Below the pieces are notes generated by a model that searched no databases, was not told the origin of the DNA, and was given only the letters and a program-made list of their open reading frames with translations. This document shows positions 50,001 through 61,500 of a DNA stretch of 64,000 nucleotides, one piece after another. Position 1 is the first letter of the stretch. Each line of letters begins with the position of its first letter. A program made the translations under genes and the position numbers. This stretch comes from Allacma fusca (taxonomy: Eukaryota > Arthropoda > Collembola > Symphypleona > Sminthuridae). Where the stretch lies: positions 5,287,501 to 5,351,500 of the forward strand of contig OX359248.1 of assembly GCA_947179485.1 (NCBI GenBank), given 5' to 3'.

Positions 50001-50967
50001 TAAACTAGTTCTCTACAGCTCTGGTCATTATGCTATGTTTAATGAGTTACTATAACTCCGGACTTCATAAAAAAATAATACGTAATTAGGTATATACGCA
50101 TACACAAAAAAACTTTCGCGAGTCATCAAGGGTTCGTAGAGCTTGACGCCACCAGGTTAGATTTATTGCTAAATAATTAAATTACATGCAACCAAGTGGA
50201 TATATTTTGATGAAAGGAGACTTCCCAAGTTCAAAACCATCCTGTCCATTAACGATCTGTTGTTTACCAGCTAAATGAATCCCTCGTGAGAATTTACACG
50301 GAAAGATTTAAGACGCTTCGCGTGCAAGCAGATTTTAAGGACGGATTTTTACACACTATTAAATTTTTAGATTGATCTAACAATCAGATTCTCTTACCTG
50401 GAACGTACACGTAGAAATAGGCATGTAACTCTGGTCTGTCAATCCCCTGGCATGTGTAGTTGCCCGTCTGACGCTCAGCTGTGTGAGAAAATACTACTGA
50501 TGCTTGAAAGATATAGCTATCCACATTAAAGAAATCTCTAGCAAGCCGAAACGTTTCCGTGTGAACTGCTGGAGCCTAAAAATAACAAATAAGAATTACA
50601 TTTTTTATTGTCCTTTTAACAAAGGACATTTGGAATCTGATGTAAAAACATTTTAGGAATTAAAATCTCAACTTACCCCATCTCCAGTGTACACCCATTG
50701 AATAGGGAAAGAAGCATTGCATGTCAACTGGATTGTTTTCCCAAAATAGAAATTATCTTCAATATTTAAATATGGAAGAGTAATTTCAGTATTTGTATCC
50801 TCGCTCAAAATTTCAGTCGTCGCACCTTTGAAATTTTTACGATACGCACCGATTTTCGGAGTGTTTGAAGTCGGAACGTCCACGTAGTCCAATTTGTTGT
50901 TATTCAAAACCAAGGCAATGCTTTGACTCGCGAAAGTTACCAGGAGGAGTAATAATAGGTTCCGCAT
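47066..50967 (-). CDS. PDGF/VEGF-receptor-like Ig ectodomain protein lacking a kinase
   Basis: Seven shared exons: 50967-50677, 50575-50398, 49540-49401, 49215-49050, 48896-48867 (30 nt), 48443-48141 and 48030-47845. All are in phase. A signal peptide (MRNLLLLLLVTFASQSIA) leads into Ig domain 1 (Cys83, Trp91, and Cys139 in GNYTCQG). Ig domain 2 follows (Cys186, Cys239). Its YDTKVGF...GEYVCSY pattern resembles VEGFR Ig2 (DSRKGF...LTC). A cysteine-rich stretch and an Ig3-like part (RYVCHANSFFF) come next. Two last exons fit in phase. Exon 47640-47567 gives a C-terminal helix (NYWLSAVLTMGSSGIVAYGI, 455 residues in all), and exon 47100-47066 gives a soluble end (HERMFSSISS). No kinase exon lies downstream before the next gene's promoter side. 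It probably binds growth factors or other ligands outside the cell as a decoy or co-receptor. That role is inference. Confidence 0.75.
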
Positions 50968-53900
50968 GATTTAAAACTTATTTTAATTTTAACGATCCAA
51001 CCATTTAGCTCTGTAAGTTACTCAAGGAACTCCAACAATAATGGAGATTTACACGTTGAAAAATAGCCCTTTCAATTTAGATGAACACTGCAGGGAAAAG
51101 ATTTGCTTCGTTAAAGATACACTCGCTGTAAAAATCCTTGCCAAAAATGCATAGAAAAAAAAAACACCACTGTCTTATTCAAATGCGACTACACTGAACT
51201 GCACTGCAGTTATGAATGCGAAAGAGAACTATGGACAGTTTGTAGTAGTATGAGATTTGACTTGACTGTGTGTGTGCGGAGACTTTTATTATTATTGATG
51301 GCTGCGGCAGGAATGGTCATTCGGTTTGCGTTCTCAACGCTATTAAATGTTTAGGTGGGGTATGTATATGCCAGAAGGAAAGTTTATGCGAGCGGTTTCA
51401 ATGTCTCATCACTCTTGTGGAAGCTCTTAGCAATTTTAAATGGTTAAATTTCAGCACTTGACTTTTGCTGTGTATCTAAATAAGCCCATACTTTTCCATT
51501 TATTTTAATATATAGTCTTCGGGGATATAATATCCACATACATACACTCCAACGGGAGCTATAGCTTATCTATATAGAGCCGACTCCTTTAATTCCAAAT
51601 GTTGAAATAGCTTATTACACTACTAGGTTGGTTGGAAATTCATTGAGAACGAAGGAGACTTTATGTGATGCAATTAATATTTCATATCTTTCCGATACTT
51701 TCAAACACAAGGCTTGGCAGAGGATAAACCTGTTGTTCTTCTTGTCAGGCGAAGCTTTGGCAAGAAGCTTCCTTAATAATTCACAACGTTAATGAAGTAC
51801 AAGCTCACCGAAATGTTGCCAAGTCAATAAGCATGTAGTTGAAACCGCGAGACTTTATATATCGGGTAAGAAGCAAGAGTGAACTTTTCCAAAAAAACAT
51901 GTTCAAATCGAAAGTTAATACCTTCAATATTTCAATTTGCAAAGCCAAGGGTGGATGCTCACCTCCGTGGCTTTACTTAATTTAAACTTGAGGGCATACT
52001 ATTCCTTTTATGACTCCAATTTTTAGAAAAACAATATTCCCAACTTGACTCTTAACTTAATGTACATTGCAGCTGGAAATGCTGTTTGATTCTAATTTCT
52101 TGGAAACGAGATGATATTGTTACATTTTGTGTGGGGCTCCACCCGATGAGTAATTTTGCATGAGCTGTCGGCTAAATTGAGAACTCCAGGTAAACAAGCT
52201 GTGCTCTACATAATAAAGTAAAGAAAAAAATGACCAAATGTTTGTGATCATTCCATTACTAGAATTAATGTTTAATGTTGAAAACATTAATAATTGTAAA
52301 CATCACGTGTGTTTTCTCATTCCAGTTGTGTCACGGACAATCATATTGACATGCGAGCAAAGCTGGTACATTTGTTGGTACATGGGATTAAATGGGAAGA
52401 ATTTTGATAATTACGCATCCACAAAAGTATATGATTAAGTCCTCGGAACATGAGAGAGTTCAAGTATTGAGCAAATAAGTACAGAGAGCCAACATAATTT
52501 GGAGATGGGCATTTGTTGAAAGGAACATTTATTCCATTGTTTCCACTCCCTCGACCTAGTCGAACATTGTAGCTAATTATGAACTAAATGCTTACACGTC
52601 TTCATCAGATGTTAAGGGGCTGAAGGATGGTTATCCCCACACTACTTACAATAATGGAAACTTGACTTGATTAGTTGTCGTTCCGAATTGTTTGTTCTAT
52701 ATTGTGACTTACTGCAGCAGCTCTCACACACGGAATTAGTACTAATTAGTCCAATGTTTCCTAATTATTTTGAATGGTTCTATATGATATGTCCTGTCTA
52801 CAGTCAGGCTCATTCTCATTCTTATATGGTCCAGCAGCCTCCACAATTCGATTAGGGCTAATTATCTAATGTTTTTTTGAGGCTCATTAAATTTAATTAT
52901 GAAATGGTCGTGAGTGAGTCACAACTCCAACCAAATTGCGGTGGATTCCTTTCTCAAAGCTAATTGTGAACATGTAGGGAAGAACATCAACATCCTGTGT
53001 TTCCGACTGACGACGACATAAATAATGGAAGAGATGACCAAAGTAGAAAGCTGAAAGGTAATGATTCCACATATACAGATATGCTCATTGGTTTTAGTAG
53101 TTCTGAGAAATTCAAGTTCAGGCTTTTAAAATCTGTCGTGCAGAACAATTCTAGAAAATATGTGTCACGAGGAAATTTTCTAGCTAAATGTTGACAAGAT
53201 ATTATGCTGATTGGTTAAGACCTGTTCATGTTCCAATCGAGTATTCCCAGAAGAGTCAAATGTGATTCAAACTTGCTCAGGGACAGTAAAATTTTAGCCA
53301 ATTTGCATTTTCAAATGGTTTTGTAACTCTATACTTAATCCATTTGGTCTCAAACTGTATGAGGTAGCAGCATTCACTAGAATACAAAGATGCATCACTA
53401 AATATTTTACGCTGGAAATAATTATGAACTTGAAACTCAACTTCTTAGGTTTTGGGTCTTTCCCAAGGTATACTCGCAGTACTGGGTCCATGCTATTAGC
53501 AAGATCAATAAATATGTTGTAGAGAGAACTGACGGAAGCACTCCAGAAAGCATTTTGCAAATAATTAATTTAAGACCATACTAACGGCTATTCATTGCTC
53601 TAACATTTACAAGAAACCCAAAATTGTACTAAACGTACATACATATAATTACACTGTGGGTACATAAGACGTAAATGCCTTCATCCTTGCATAAAGTGAG
53701 CAAGTTCAGGGTTAACTATACATAGATATATGTATGTACATATCTGTATGCTTGTTGTATTGTATGCTCCTGTAATAAGAACAGGACGACGAAAGCTGTT
53801 TGTAAGCAACGAGTGTCACATTTTGTGTGCATACAATTTGTATGTTCATGTAGCATATACATCCATAGCGTAGTGTACATCCTTGCTTTTGTTACTGTTA

Positions 53901-54832
53901 CAGAAAAGCAATCGGTAAAGGCTTGATGTGACTGTTCTCATTTTATATGTACATACATATTTAGGTATTAAACCCCAAACCAAGACCATTTTTTGCATGT
54001 ATTTTTCTCTTCATTACACATATGTACATAGAGCAATTTCTGCTTATCTGTTCATGTTAAGAAAATATTCCAACTGAAATATCCTCATAAAAGATCCAAT
54101 TGTTTTCTACTAAATACTGAAGAAATTTTGGCCAAATTCCACTCCTGACAATGAGTAAACTTCTGGAGTTTCCCTTTACCTGAAGTTGACCGTGACTTTC
54201 AGTTTACGCCAGCTGGTGCTATAAAGTAACAAAAACAGCTCGACGAACCCCCTTTGACTAGCCAATGTGTAAAAATGATAAAAATAATTGCAAAGCTTAT
54301 TCAAGCAAAAGTCTTTTGGAATTCTGAAATGTATAAACATCAGCAAATAATCAATGATAATGCAGTATAAATAATTTCAAGTGCACTCAATATGTTTTTC
54401 ATTCCTCCAAAAAACGTCAGGACTACTGGCTTTCATCCTGAGATCAACAGAATGGTCTTTGTCATGAATAATTTTTATAGATCCAAAATTCCAGTAAGTA
54501 TACAAACCATTATTGAAAAGGGATTGTCACGCCCAGACGAACTCTCTAAAAATTGTATAGAACTATTGACTTTGAAACCCTCATTCTATGAAGAATTTAC
54601 ACTATCAAATCAATTTTAATAAAGAAATACTGAATGTAGAAGAAATAACATGACGAAAAACATAACGAAACAAACAAACTGAAAAGATTCCATCATCGTC
54701 AAAAGATACTCATGGAGTTCATATTATCTTATTCCGGGAGTAATTTGTGTGTTATTTGCCAGTCCAGTACTCTATTTATATAAGTATAGGTAGGTTCGGA
54801 TTCTTCATATTTCTGACGCATTTCTCTAGCAG
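50968..54832. other. Intergenic, no gene confirmed
   Basis: The region upstream of the Ig-protein gene. A 75-codon plus frame at 54392-54619 (MFFIPPKNVRTTGF...) lacks splice support, though its composition is not unlike coding DNA. The other frames are short. Confidence 0.45.
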
Positions 54833-55313
54833 GTTTTAAATGGAAATACAATCAAGGGAATGTTGGGGCTCAAGTTGTTGGATATCCTACAAGTTCGAGA
54901 AATTCAACACTTGCAAATTGCAATAATTTTTTTGTGTCATCTCACCCTTGGCAAGATGCGCAGAAAACTTACAGCGGAAGTTCAGATCTTCTAAATGTAA
55001 GTTTTAAAACGCATTTGTAAAGTTATAGTTTTATTATTTCTACGGATACAATTTGCTCATATTGGCTTGTTCCATTTGATTTTAAATTTGGGGATTTAAT
55101 TGTATTATTCCTTTTGAAAGTTTATGTGTTTGTAATTTATTTTAGTGTGAATCCTGCAGAACCTTATTAACATTCAGATGGAAGGAAATTATTTCCATGT
55201 TCAAAAAGGTGAACATGGATGGACTGGGGAGCAAAGAGTGGTGCTTGAAGTTTCTTGAATTCATGACTAAACGGATGTGGCTTTCTCGGATATCGGAAGC
55301 TGGGTACCTATAG
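54833..55313 (+). CDS. Two-exon fragment of an unknown gene
   Basis: Exon 54833-54996 follows a good acceptor (TTTCTCTAGCAG), enters in phase 1 and runs 54 open codons (KWKYNQGNVGAQVVGYPTSS, later NNFFVSSHPWQDAQKTYSGS) to a GTAAGT donor. It joins in phase 0 to exon 55146-55313 (acceptor ATTTATTTTAG; CESCRTLLTFRWKE, later KEWCLKFLEFMTKRMW), which ends at a TAG. The first exon was not found. An upstream hydrophobic stretch (YLIPGVICVLFASPVLYL) near 54.73 kb ends at a GTAGGT donor but does not match in phase. The second exon is basic, with CxxC. Not recognised. Confidence 0.45.
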
Positions 55314-55559
55314 TCACCCTTGGATTACTCAGTCTGACTGTGAATGACGCGGAGTAAGTGTAAGCAGCAAAACATGTTCCATTTGCCAAAGATTATATTA
55401 TGTAATATCAAGTTGGCTAACAAATACTTGAATTCATATGGTATGCTATGGAATTTTTAGAGGAAGAATCAAACCCAAGAACCTTCAACTCACAATTAGC
55501 AATTACTGCAAGATGTACCTTTAAATTTTGTAAATGAGCGTGAGACGATTCAGGACCCA

Positions 55560-55897
55560 ATTCTATGACGTGTATCATCAATGCAGCGCACGTATTTAAA
55601 CTTCCCGTACGTATGTGCCACTTCCCAGTACTTCAGTTGCTGACAATTTTTGCAAAACCTCCAAATTATGTAACTATTTCTACCGTACTCACAATCAGAT
55701 GCTCCATGTGTGCTCTCAAGCAAAACGAATGCTTAACGAAATTAGGACAAGAAATTAAGAGAGAGAAGTCCCTTTGCACTGCAGGCGAGGCTATAATCAT
55801 TCTACATGACCTTTGCACGAAAGTCCGTATTTGTATTCCTCCCCGCAAAGGCGTCCATCGCTGTTTTGTTCGGAGCCAGGCCATTTTGGTGCTGTAA
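55560..55897 (+). CDS. Cys-rich open frame, doubtful
   Basis: A 110-codon plus frame whose second half follows an acceptor-like ACTCACAATCAG (ending 55699) and carries seven cysteines (CSMCALKQNEC, then single Cys about every 15-20 residues). The opposite strand also has a good acceptor (TTTTTACAG at about 55901) and donor (ATT|GTGAGT, ending 55692) around the same DNA, and one of its frames carries a Cys motif (LCGEEYKYGLSCKGHVE). I cannot tell which strand is coding, if either. Confidence 0.25.
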
Positions 55898-56105
55898 AAA
55901 TTACCATTGATGATGATACTATATATGTAAATTACAAAACTGGGATGTCTTTGGTAAGAATAAAACGTCCATATCTAGCACTAATTGCAAGATATGCACA
56001 AGCAGAAAATAAGCAGAGATTTCGATTTCTAGTATGAATTGTTTAGCATCGAATTATTCCACGCGCATCAAAATTAAAGGTGACTGAAGCTGAATAACGT
56101 AGATA

Positions 56106-56262
56106 TTATTATAATGGCCGAAATGACACTTGCAATAAATGCAGCACTGTCTGCTCTCAAGAATACTATTTCTATCACAGACTAAAATGCATGGTTTTGA
56201 CATCAACAAACTTACAAGTACTTAGATTTGACCCAGTACTGGATGCTTATATACATATGTAG
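56106..56262 (+). CDS. Cys-rich exon with CxxCxxxC motif, candidate
   Basis: One frame reads YYYNGRNDTCNKCSTVC, then SQEYYFYHRLKC, and runs on to a TAG. The CxxCxxxC spacing followed by an aromatic-rich stretch and another Cys matches the exon at 59133 (TCFECVSIC...ETCFYQESVYC). The splice acceptor is poor. It may be a decayed or partial relative of that small Cys-rich protein. Confidence 0.3.
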
Positions 56263-56468
56263 AAATGCTAAAAATCAAGTGGCAAGGTCCCAATGAAACT
56301 GCTGGTACTGGCACACATACATACATATCTGTATATGCTTGTAAGGAGAAGTTTAAACTTCTTAGTGGAACATTAAAAATTCTAAATCATTTGATTTCGA
56401 AAACATTTTCGATATGATGTTTTATAAGCAAGAAATGATGAATTAAGCAAAATAAAGACTTCTTGCAA

Positions 56469-56972
56469 TCAGCCACGCTTGGCCTCGAAGATTTTGTTGA
56501 TAGAAATCATGTTAATCCTCTGCCACCAAGCATGTTGTCGAAATCGGCTATTAAGTCGACTGAGGAGATCCAGAGCAATTTCAGGACTCATGGTTGTAGC
56601 GACGGTTTTAAGAGCAAATTGTCGTAAGTTTGCCAACTCAGTCTTCTGCAATTCGGTTCTAAGTGCAGTCAAGTCCGTTGTAAGTTGTTGTATTTGGGCT
56701 GGAGTCAAGTTTGCCAGGAGAGATTGGCGAGAGGTAGGGTTCACCTTTGCTTCATTCAGAATTGAGTCCAATGAGGTTGCAGCGCTAGCCTATACGAAAA
56801 TAAATAATTTTGACATTAGAAACAGTTGCTCGATGTATTTAAAATGAAATTCCAAATTTTTAATGTTGCAACTTGCTTGCTTCTTCCTTCGAGACCTGGC
56901 CTCAATTCACTCTGAAAAAATCAGCAGAGCTACAAGGACGCCCAAATAAATTTTTATTCCTGAATTTTTCAT
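56469..56972 (-). CDS. Small secreted helical protein
   Basis: Exon 56972-56911 encodes a signal peptide (MKNSGIKIYLGVLVALLIFS). Exon 56784-56469 joins in phase 2 and gives AATSLDSILNEAKV, NLTPAQIQQLTTDLTAL, and a Gln/Leu-rich helical body ending KIFEAKRG. The total is 125 residues. There is no cysteine and one NLT sequon. The heptad-like Leu/Ile spacing suggests an amphipathic helix bundle. The acceptor (GTATAGGCTAG) is not strong, and a nearby TATAG would break the frame. Not recognised. Small alpha-helical secreted proteins often act as carriers or extracellular effectors, but nothing here specifies a role. Confidence 0.65.
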
Positions 56973-57324
56973 TTTTGAGATAAAATAAACTGGGACTGGA
57001 TACAACACTAAGGAATATTTACTGTTAAAATTCTTATCCAGAAATAAAGTTAAACTTTAACATAATTTTTATCATATGCGGAAATCATAAGCAATTCTTT
57101 TCCAGCGGTTTCCTTGTCCTTCAAGAACAAACATAGCGATACATTGTAAGCTTAAAATTGAAACCACAAACTAAAACAAATTATTATTACTGCCTGGTTT
57201 AACCGGACAGCATTATTTTTACTTCCCGAATTACTCTATATTTACTCCTTCCATTAAATAAGAAAGAACTTGTGTTTCATTATTTGTAGCTACATTTGCA
57301 AGCTCTTGGCTCACATTGATGACA

Positions 57325-57422
57325 CATATCGTGAAGAGGTGAAGAGGCCAAATGATTTACATTTTACATACTAAAGAAAAACATAGCATGTAAATCATTT
57401 TACCTCTTCACCAACGATATAT
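57325..57422. repeat. Long imperfect inverted repeat (hairpin, possible MITE remnant)
   Basis: The left arm (57325-57363; CATATCGTGAAGAGG, then AAATGATTTACAT) pairs with the right arm (57386-57422; ATGTAAATCATTT, then CCTCTTCACCAACGATAT) around a loop of about 22 nt. The pairing is interrupted by small bulges. It could be a foldback element or a structured transcript. No target duplication was identified. Confidence 0.7.
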
Positions 57423-57775
57423 GACCTGCCCATTATCTGACTCCATCTAGTTTTGTGTAACCCAGTAAATTATTGCCGATCACGTTTAATCTAAATCTGC
57501 CGTTATTGACACATGGACTATTCATAACATGTCCATAACTAAATTCAATGCTTCTATGATTAACCGAAAAAAAACAAATTACGTGGTTTATGTATATTTA
57601 GAAATTTCCCTCAATATAATACCAACTCACTTAAGATGCACTGCATCAAATTGAAATCATCATGTGTCAATTAGAATGAAAAGACTTTGTACCTAAATTG
57701 GGGCAACGTCAGTTGGATGACGAGCAATAAACTTTAAACAATAAGACCTGGGACGTAATCTGTAGTTGGAGGGTG

Positions 57776-57783
57776 TATAAATA
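57776..57783 (+). promoter_or_regulatory. TATA box of the acidic secreted protein gene
   Basis: TATAAATA, 134 bp upstream of the ATG at 57910. This fits a transcription start near 57808 with a leader of about 100 nt. Confidence 0.55.
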
Positions 57784-57909
57784 CCAAAAAAATATTACAC
57801 TCCTTCCATTATTAATCCCATTCCAAACAAGTCTTTCAACTTTATGTATTTAAAGTGCTACTCCTGCTCTAAAAGCTATTAAATTTGAAAACTCTAGACT
57901 GCATAAATC

Positions 57910-58797
57910 ATGAAGTTATTTTTAATTTTTCTGTCCAGTCTCCTATTCTTAGTTTCTATTTCATTAACTAAAGGTTTCCCCGTTGACCATGAGGAGAATG
58001 ATGAGGTGTTCCCAGAATATTTAAAGCCTGCTTTGAATAACACCGGGGACGAGCCCTCTTCAGAGATCGAAGAAGATGAAGGCCTAGATGAAGATTTTGA
58101 ATTTGGCGAAACTGCCGACTTAGACGAGGGTCCAGTATCTCCAGTTCCGATTCTAATTCCTGGAAAAGACAATACAAAAATACAAAATTCACCAGAGATT
58201 TCATCTACACCTGATGAACCTGCTGACGAGGAAATGTCGGAGAGTGAAGAGTCCGACTCGACCAATAACCCAGAGAAGAATGACAGGAGTGAGGAAGGAG
58301 ATGAATACTCTGAGGGAGAGGAATCCATCCTTGAAGAAATTCCTGAAGATAATGACAATGAGTCATCCTCCCGACATGCAAAGAACGAACCAATGGGATC
58401 CGGATCCAAACGTCCCAATCCCCAACACCGTAGTAATGAATCCGACGGAGCTGAAGCGCCCTCCAGCAACACCAGTAGCGCTACTGAGAATCCTGAAGAT
58501 GAAGATGATACTATTATTATAGAAGCCTGTGAGGATCACCAGGAAACTTGTGGTAAATATTTTCCTGTAGATTTGCTAACGAAATACAAGTATACACCCT
58601 TTCGTATCTATACATGTCAAGTTATTCTCAATTGGTTTTTGTAAAAATACTCACATCTGTTTTTCTGTCTGCTCTCAGGTTCTAATGCTCTCACAAGATC
58701 CGATACGGTTGTTTGCAAGGCCTTCAGGGAGAAGTGTGAAACTGATGATACTGGAGAATTCGTGGATACTTTCTTTTGCCCAAATGGCGAATGCTGA
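57910..58797 (+). CDS. Highly acidic secreted protein with Cys-rich C-terminal module
   Basis: Exons 57910-58552 and 58679-58797 join in phase 1 and give 253 residues. The signal peptide is about residues 1-21 (MKLFLIFLSSLLFLVSISLT). The mature part, to about residue 200, is dominated by Glu, Asp, Ser and Pro (for example SSEIEEDEGLDEDFEFGE, EEMSESEESDS) and is almost certainly disordered. Many Ser-x-Glu sites would suit secretory-pathway kinases, and the charge would suit calcium or mineral binding. The C-terminus is a compact module with six cysteines (CEDHQETCG, VVCKAFREKCE, FFCPNGEC). AATAAA lies at 58927. Related Cys-rich exons occur nearby. Family unknown; a cuticle, adhesive or egg-coat role is possible but speculative. 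Confidence 0.88.
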
Positions 58798-59132
58798 ATG
58801 GCTTCTATAATTTTATTATTAGCTCAAATGTCCTCACTAAGGCCAATAATTTATTGTAGGTTGATCAAATTGTGAATATAGTTATGGTGTATATACGTAT
58901 GGATGACATTCTTATAAGTAATTGCCAATAAAAATGTAACTTAATTATTCAGGTATTTTCCATCCATTAGTATGTATGTATGTGTTCGTACTATTTGAGC
59001 AAGGAAGTAGTTCTTGCTTTGATCATTAGTCATACCTAATACTTGAATCATGGGCTTTACTATGCATGTAACAAGTCCTAAATGATAAAGAAGACAGAGT
59101 TTAAATTTGTTTGTCACTGTGTCTTTATAATG

Positions 59133-59305
59133 TGATCAGTGAGGAAGATGCTCATAAAAATGCCGAGCCAGATGATCTTGTCCGTCCGAAAGAAGCTCTT
59201 GAAACGTGTTTTGAGTGTGTCAGCATATGTAATACCCTGTTGAAGGAAACTTGTTTTTACCAAGAGTCAGTGTACTGCAACCGGTACTATTCTCAATGGT
59301 GTTAA
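59133..59305 (+). CDS. Cys-rich C-terminal exon, gene incomplete
   Basis: After an acceptor (TTTATAATGTGATCAG) an open frame entering in phase 2 reads EEDAHKNAEPDDLVRPKEAL, then ETCFECVSICNTLLKETC, FYQESVYC and NRYYSQWC, and stops at TAA. Six cysteines in about 30 residues indicate a disulfide-bonded domain. The preceding exon was not found between 58.8 and 59.1 kb, and the acidic-protein exon ends in a different phase, so the two cannot simply be joined. It is either a separate small secreted gene or a stranded duplicate exon. Confidence 0.5.
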
Positions 59306-59478
59306 TATTAGTTCCTCGAACTTTACCTTTGTTATGTACTGATGCAGGCAATCAGTTCGGAATACGGTATTAAACGATCATGCTGACCTTGTTGGGTGCT
59401 ATTGTTCAGAACACTCAGAAGCACGAAGGAGATCTCTGAGGACCCCAGTTACGTTCAATAGATTCCCAGTAGCTCAGA

Positions 59479-61500
59479 ATGGTCAAAATAATATTAGTAT
59501 TGGGCTTAATTGCCTTTGCAAGTTCGAATATTTTGGAAAGGCGTGAAATGAGCACGCGTTTTTTGAATATCATTTCTCAATCCACATCATTCTTCGCCTC
59601 TGATCTGTATCAGGTGAGATTCTTGAAATTTATAAAATCCCCTATAATTAGTCCAGGTCATTGTGTGTAATAATTTTATTTATTTGATTCTACAAAAAAT
59701 TATTATTTTTATTTCAGCAATTGAGGAACAGGGATGATGACAATGGAAATTTGGTTTTATCGCCTCTCAGTCTGAGCCTCTTGTTATCATCCTTGAATGT
59801 TGGTAGCCGGGGTTTGACTTCGAGGGAAATCACTTCTGCTCTGCGGTTGACCGGCTTGAACGAAGACGACATTCTCCAAGGATATTCCGAATTAATTAAA
59901 ACATTGAACGTAAGGGTGACATTTGTAGTAATTATTTTAGAAGGTCTTGAGTAATTATGTATTTGAACAATCAAACTGACTTCTAAGAACTCAATATTTT
60001 GTTTAAAGGGCGAATCCGGCTTTACCCTGAGGTCAGCTAATGCAATATACGTAGACTCGGGTTTCCGTATCAAGCCCTCCTTCACCGACGTAATGAAAAC
60101 CTACTTTCAGAGTGAACCCCGGAGAATCCAGTTTTCAGATACGAGCGCAGCTGCTGCTAAGATAAATCAATGGGTGGCCAGAGAAACTAACAATAAAATC
60201 AAGGAATTGGTTACCCAAAGTATGGATATCTGTACATTCATAAAAATGTATAATAATTTTGAGAGTTTACAATTATTATTATGTGTAAAATATTACGCTT
60301 TTACTTCTGCCGAATTTTCAGAGGACCTGAGACAGGACACCGTGATGATTTTGCTCAACGCTATCTATTTTAATGCTGAATGGGAGAAACCTTTTGACTC
60401 GCAGAGAACAGAAAGGAAGTATTTTACTACTTTGCAGAATCGATCTGTACCCGCAGAATTTATGCACCATGATGGGGAACTCCGGTTTGGTATCGTCAAG
60501 CAACTTGAGGCAGAAGCAGTTGCTATACCCTACAAAGTACGATTAAAATCTCAAAATTATTATGAAGTGGTCAGTTTGCTTTCAGAAAGTATGAGAGGAT
60601 TGTTGAGTGAAATTTTTTAACATGCAGAGTGCCAAAAGCATTCCCTCTCAGGCTTTTGGCAGCCTTCCCCCCTCAGTCCATATTAAGAACAATTATGCAA
60701 AATATACACATAATTCCCCTGGTTTCAAGCAGATCCTGTTCTGGATTTTCTAAAATTTTTATCATTGACCGCGGTCAGAATTTCTGATCACATTGGGCTT
60801 GTGGCACTCTGTACTTCGCAAAGTACTGTTAATTCATAGCTTTGAATGTTTATTTATTTTAGGACAGCCGCGCACACTTTGTTGTCCTGTTACCCAAAAA
60901 TCCAGCAGATTTTAATTCATTTGAGGAGAAACTTCGAGGTTATGACTTAACATCGATAATGCCTACGTTGGACCTCGCTCCGATTGCTCTTGAGTTACCA
61001 AAAATATCGTTGAAGTCTAAAATTGACTTTTTAAATGAGGATGTGTTGAAACGGGTATGTCCAGTCAATTCTTGTATATCATCTTAATTAAAAGACCCCA
61101 CTCGCATTTATTTAAAAATACATTTTAATTGAATGTGGGCGTTTTAGCTGGGGATCAAATCATTTTATCAAGATGGCAGCATCCCGGATTTTACAGGAAT
61201 AACCGATGAATATCGCAATCTGATTCTGAGCGGTGTGTTGCAACGAGCTTGCATTGATGTGACTGAACATGGGACGGAAGCATCAGCGGCCTCGACTGGT
61301 AAGATTACTATTACAGATATCCCTATATTACACGCACAATTGCTTGAATTAATTTTAAATTTGAGTTTACTTATTTTATTTTAGCTGGCATCGTGAACAA
61401 AATCATTCATCGCCCTTTCACTGTCAATCGTCCCTTCGTAGGATTCATTCACGACTCAAACACTAACTCTATTTTATTTATGGTCAGAAAAGTAGCTTAA
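59479..61500 (+). CDS. Secreted serpin (serine protease inhibitor)
   Basis: Seven exons (59479-59613, 59718-59909, 60009-60219, 60322-60536, 60863-61054, 61148-61298, 61385-61500) give 403 residues with all phases matching. The signal peptide is about 1-16 (MVKIILVLGLIAFASS). Serpin landmarks appear in order: NLVLSPLSLSLLLSSL (helix B), NAIYVDSGF, INQWVARETNNKIKELV, NAIYFNAEWEKPF (strand 3A), FVVLLPKNPADFNSFEEKL, the GTEASAAST hinge (from Gly357), and RPFVGFIHDSNTNSILFM (strands 4B/5B). The small, alternating hinge residues indicate an inhibitory serpin. Counting Gly357 as P15 puts P1 at Lys371 (VNK|II), which predicts inhibition of trypsin-like proteases such as clip proteases of prophenoloxidase or Toll cascades. 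The reactive loop is about three residues shorter than usual. Exons 3 and 4 use a GTATGG donor. Confidence 0.96.

Noticed and set aside
54392-54619. 75-codon plus frame MFFIPPKNVRTTGF
   Set aside because: Reasonable composition, but no signal peptide, splice site or partner. Kept only as a remark in the gap entry.
57894-58472. 192-codon minus frame rich in Ser
   Set aside because: It is the antisense shadow of the acidic protein exon, where Glu/Asp codons read as Ser/Leu on the other strand.
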